Positions 60,701 to 64,000 of a DNA stretch of 64,000 bases are shown in pieces. Origin of the DNA: Setophaga petechia. Lineage: Eukaryota > Chordata > Aves > Passeriformes > Parulidae. The translations under genes and the position numbers were made by a program. The stretch's first letter is position 1. Every line of letters starts with the position of its first letter. Location of the stretch: contig JANCRA010000039.1 of NCBI GenBank assembly GCA_024362935.1, forward strand, positions 6,883,040-6,947,039. The letters are read 5' to 3'. The notes beneath the pieces are model-generated. The model was not told where the DNA came from, did not search any database, and saw nothing but the letters and a program-made list of their open reading frames with translations.

Positions 60701-62510
60701 GCTGCAGTGTGTTCTGTAACAAGAAAAAGAAAGTTGTCTAAGACGCCTTCCTTTGAAGTATTAATGTGAAGGGAAAGGCAAGAGAGTGGGAAAGTACTGT
60801 TTTCTAGCACTTTACAAGCTGCTAACAGAATCCCAGTGCTGTGTAGCAATTAGCTGTTCAGTGCACTGCAGTAAGTGTTTCTTGTCACCTACATCTAAGC
60901 AAAAAGCTTTTTCACTATGTCTCGCAAGGAGAAAACCTTCCTGCTCACTAAACATTTCCTATCGTGTTTTAGAAGTTGCACAGAGGTCTGCAGTGTTTTT
61001 TGACACAAGAAAAAGAAAGTTGTCTAAGACGCCTTCCTTTCAAGTATTAATGTGAAGGGTAAGGCAAGAGAGTGGGAAAGTACTGTTTTCTAGCACTTTG
61101 CAAGCTGCTAACACAATCCCAGTTCTGTGCAGCAATTAGCTTTTCAGTGCACTGCAGTGAGTGTTTCTTCTAACCTACATCTAAGCAAATAGCTTTTTCA
61201 CTATGTCTCGCAAGGAGAAAACCTTCCTGCTCACTAAACAACTTCCATCGTGTTCTAGATGTTGCAGAGAGGGCTGCAGAGTTTTTTGACACAAGAAAAA
61301 GAAAGTTGTCTAAGATGCCTTCCTTTCAAGTATTAATGTGAAGGGAAAGGCAAGAGAGTGGGAAAGTACTGTTTTCTAGCACTTTGCAAGCTGCTAACAC
61401 AATCCCAGTGCTGTGTAGCAATTAGCTTGTCAGTGCACGGCACTAAGTGTTTCTTGATACCTACATCTGAGCAAATAGCTTTTTCACTTTCTCTCGCAAG
61501 GGGAAAACGTTGCTGCTCACTAAACAACTTCCATCGTGTTGTAGAAGTTGCACAGAGGGCTGCAGTGTGTTTTGCAAAATGTAAAAGAAAGTTGTCTAAG
61601 ACGCCTTCCTTTCAAGTATTAATGTGAAGGGAAAGGCAAGAGAGTGGGAAAGTACTGTTTTCTAGCACTTTGCAAGCTGCTAACACAATCCCAGTTCTGT
61701 GTAGCAGTTAGCTTTTCAGTGCACTGCAGTAAGTGTTTCTTGTCACCTACATCTAAGCAAATAGCTTTTTCACTGTTTCTCGCAAGGAGAAAACCTTCCT
61801 GCTCACTAAACAACTTCCATCGTGTTGTAGATGTTGCAGTGAGGGCTGCAGAGTTTTTTGAGAAAAGAAAAAGAAAGTTGTCTAAGACGCCTTCCTTTCA
61901 AGTATTAATGTGAAGGGAAAGGCAAGAGAGTGGGAAAGTACTGTTTTCTAGCACTTTGCAAGCTGCTAACACAATCGCAGTGCTGTGTAGCAGTTAGCTG
62001 TTCAGTGCACTGCAGTAAGTGTTTCTTGTCACCTACATCTAAGCAAATAGCTTTTTCACTATTTCTCGCAAGGAGAAAACCTTCCTGCTCACTAAACATC
62101 TCCTATCGTGTTCTAGAAGATGCACAGAGGGCTGCAGTGTGTTCTGTAACAAGAAAAAGAAAGTTGTCTAAGACGCCTTCCTTTCAAGTATTAATGTGAA
62201 GGGAAAGGCAAGAGAGTGGAAAAGTACTGTTTTCTATTACTTTGCAGGCTGCTAACACAATCGCAGTGCTGTGTAGCAGTAAGCTTTTCAGTGCACTGCA
62301 GTAAGTGTTTCTTGTCACCTACATCTGAGGAAATAGCTTTTTCACTCTGTCTCTCAAGGAGAAAACCTTCCTGCTCACTAAACATCTCCTATCGTGTTCT
62401 AGAAGTTGCACAGACGACTGCAGTGTGTTTTGCAAAATGTAAAAGAAAGTTGTCTAAGACGCCTTCCTTTCAAGTATTAATGTGAGGGGAAAGGCAAGAG
62501 AGTGGGAAAG
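57778..62510 (+). repeat. HOR unit 13, class A, 4733 bp
   Basis: CpG monomer 57778, D1 58220, D2 58505, D3 58792, D4 59079, then eleven ordinary monomers from 59365 to 62225. It has class A content. Private differences from unit 1 include GCACTTTACAAGC in place of GCGCTTTGCAACC in the 60795 monomer, TTTCTCGC in the 61939 monomer, and GAGGCTGCAGG near 58112 in the CpG monomer. Confidence 0.93.
57826..58025 (+). promoter_or_regulatory. CpG-island-like segment, copy 13
   Basis: The GC-rich stretch matches copy 1. A private T-to-C change lies just downstream, in GAGGCTGCAGG near 58112. Confidence 0.75.
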
Positions 62511-64000
62511 TACTGTTTTCTATCACTTTGAAAGCTGTTTACCCAATCCCAGTTTTGTGCCGCTTCGTAGTTCGCCGTTCAGAAGCTGCCGCAGTCTCTG
62601 TTTCCCGGAGAAGGGAAGACGCTTCTTGGCGCGAAGAATCTGGTGTCGTTACGCCGATCGCGGCGTGCTCCGGAGAACAGCTACGGCCGACAGACACCCG
62701 GAAGCGGCGCTTAAAGGCACAGTGCTCCGTCTCCTGGTCTTTAGCGTCTCCTGCCGGCTACACCTTAGCAAAAAGCTTTTTCATTATGTCTCGCCAGGAG
62801 AAACTGTGTCTGTTCACAAAAAACCTCCCATCGTGCTCTAGAGGTTGCAGGCAGCTCTGCAGAGTGTTGTGCAACAAGAAAAAGTTACTTGTCCAAAAAA
62901 GCCATCAATTCGAATGTTCCTGGAAAGGGAAAATGCAGGAGAGCGGATAGGTACTGTTTTCTACCAGTTTGCAAGCTGGACACACAATCCCAGTGTTATA
63001 CTACGATTGACTTTGCAGTGCACTGTAATAATTGCCTATTGTTACTACATCTAAGCCAATAGCGTTTGCATTATATCTCTTCAGGAGAAACTGTACCAGT
63101 TCAAAAAACAACTCTCATTTTTTCTAGAAGTTGCACGGAGGTGTGCAGAGTGTTTTGCAAGAAGCAAAAGAAAGTTGTCCAAAACTGCTGCCATTCGAAT
63201 AGTAATGCGAATGGAAAAGGCAGGAGAGTGGAAAGGTGCTATTTTCTATCTGTTTGTAAGCTGCTTACACAATCCCAGAGTTGTGCAGCAATTAGTTTTT
63301 CAGTGCACTGTAGTAGGTGCCTCTCTTCACCTGCATCTAAGCAAATTGCTTTTTCCCCATGTCTCGCAAGGAGAAACTGAGCCAGTTCAGAAAACATCTC
63401 CCATCGAGTTCTAGAGATTGCAGGCAGGTGTGCAGAGTGTTTTGCAAGAAGCCAAAGAAAGTTGTCTAAAACGCCTTGCATTCAAATAGAAATGTGAATA
63501 GAAAAGGCAGGAGAAGGGAGAGGTACTGTTTTCTATCAATTTGCAACCTGCTTAGACAATCTGCGTGTTGTGCAGCAATTAGCTTGCAGTGCACTGTAGT
63601 AGGTGCCTCTTTTCACCTATATCTAAGCAAATTGCTTTTTCCCCATGTCTTGCAAAGAGAAACTGAGCCAGTTCAGAAAATATCTCCCATTGACTTCTAG
63701 AGATTGCAGGCAGGTGTGCAGAGTGTTTTGCAAGAAGCCAAAGAAAGTTGTCTAAAATTCTTTCCATTCGAATAGTAATGTGCATGGAAAAGGCAGGAAG
63801 AGTGGAAAGGTACTGTTTTCTATCACTTTGCAAGCTGGGCACACAATCCCAGTGTTGTGCATCTATTAGCTTTGCAGTGCACTGCAGTAACTGCCTGTGG
63901 TAACCTACATCTAAGCAAAAAGCTTTTTCACTATCTCTTACTAGGAGAAAATGTTCCTGCTCATTAAACAACTTCCATCGTGCTGTACAGGTTGCAGAGA
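62511..64000 (+). repeat. HOR unit 14, partial
   Basis: CpG monomer 62511-62951 (441 bp), D1 62952, D2 63237, D3 63524 and the first 190 bp of D4 from 63811. The window ends before the ordinary monomers, so the class is undetermined. The deleted G and the GTTAC variant of the CpG monomer are shared with the class B units at 8296 and 26938, which suggests class B. Confidence 0.92.
62559..62757 (+). promoter_or_regulatory. CpG-island-like segment, copy 14 (one G deleted)
   Basis: It has the G deletion of copies 2 and 6. A private C-to-T change just upstream gives GCTGTTTACCC near 62537. Confidence 0.75.

Larger units (their letters stand above)
1..64000 (+). repeat. Higher-order satellite array, about 286-bp monomers
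   Basis: The landmark TACTGTTTTCT (with small variants) recurs about every 286 bp across the whole window, always on the plus strand. The only larger step is one 441-442-bp monomer per unit. The set of different monomers repeats in a higher-order period of 4161, about 4446 or about 4732 bp. Copies of the same HOR position are almost identical over tens of kilobases, while neighbouring monomers within a unit differ more. This is the signature of a homogenised higher-order satellite. No unique flank is seen at either end. Ordinary monomers have about 3 CpG each, which fits a methylated vertebrate-like genome. I do not recognise the family by name. A centromeric or pericentromeric location is plausible but not shown by the sequence. 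Confidence 0.97.

Noticed and set aside
1..64000. Several hundred open frames of 60-140 codons on both strands
   Set aside because: They recur with each monomer, overlap each other on opposite strands, shift frame between repeats because 286 is not a multiple of three, and change with single-base variants. No domain or conserved start context is seen. They are repeat artefacts.
1..64000. CRISPR-like regular repetition
   Set aside because: Repeats are contiguous 286-bp monomers with no short repeat/unique spacer alternation, and the CpG-depleted composition is eukaryotic.
1..64000. Telomeric TTAGGG arrays, LTRs or transposon terminal repeats
   Set aside because: None seen. The monomer periodicity is unbroken across the window.

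Overview
The whole 64-kb window is one uninterrupted satellite DNA array. I see no gene, RNA gene, transposon, CRISPR array or unique sequence in it. Every base belongs to a head-to-tail family of about 286-bp monomers, all in the same orientation, arranged into a higher-order repeat (HOR) of about 4.2-4.7 kb. Both array edges lie outside the window. An ordinary monomer carries only about 3 CpG in 286 bp at moderate GC. That strong CpG depletion fits a heavily methylated, vertebrate-like nuclear genome, but I cannot name the species.

Layout. I place the monomer start at the recurring TACTGTTTTCT. Each HOR unit has a core of fixed order: a long CpG-rich monomer (442 bp, or 441 with one deleted G), three divergent monomers D1 (285), D2 (287) and D3 (287), and a fourth, D4 (286). 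The core is followed by a block of 9-11 ordinary 286-bp monomers. Thirteen complete units start at 3563, 8296, 13027, 17473, 22205, 26938, 31383, 36116, 40277, 44724, 48885, 53332 and 57778. A partial unit occupies 1-3562 and another 62511-64000. Unit lengths are 4161, about 4446 or about 4732 bp, so they differ by whole monomers.

Three unit classes can be told apart. Class A units start at 3563, 22205, 31383 and 57778. Class B units (1-3562, 8296, 26938, 53332) carry a second D4-like monomer and usually a poly-A-tagged 285-bp monomer. Class C units (36116, 40277, 44724, 48885) form an 8608-bp dimer that is itself duplicated in tandem. Units at 13027 and 17473 are A/B recombinants. Single-monomer gains, losses, fusions and a conversion-like patch record recent unequal exchange.

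The most notable element is a 199-200-bp GC-rich, CpG-undepleted segment present once per HOR (14 copies, nearly identical). It looks like a miniature CpG island, with about 24 CpG and 62% GC, built into an otherwise CpG-poor satellite, and is a candidate promoter or chromatin-organising element. Palindromes and short dyads recur in the monomers, as described for centromeric satellites lacking a CENP-B box. A centromeric or heterochromatic role is an inference. The many short open frames on both strands are repeat artefacts.
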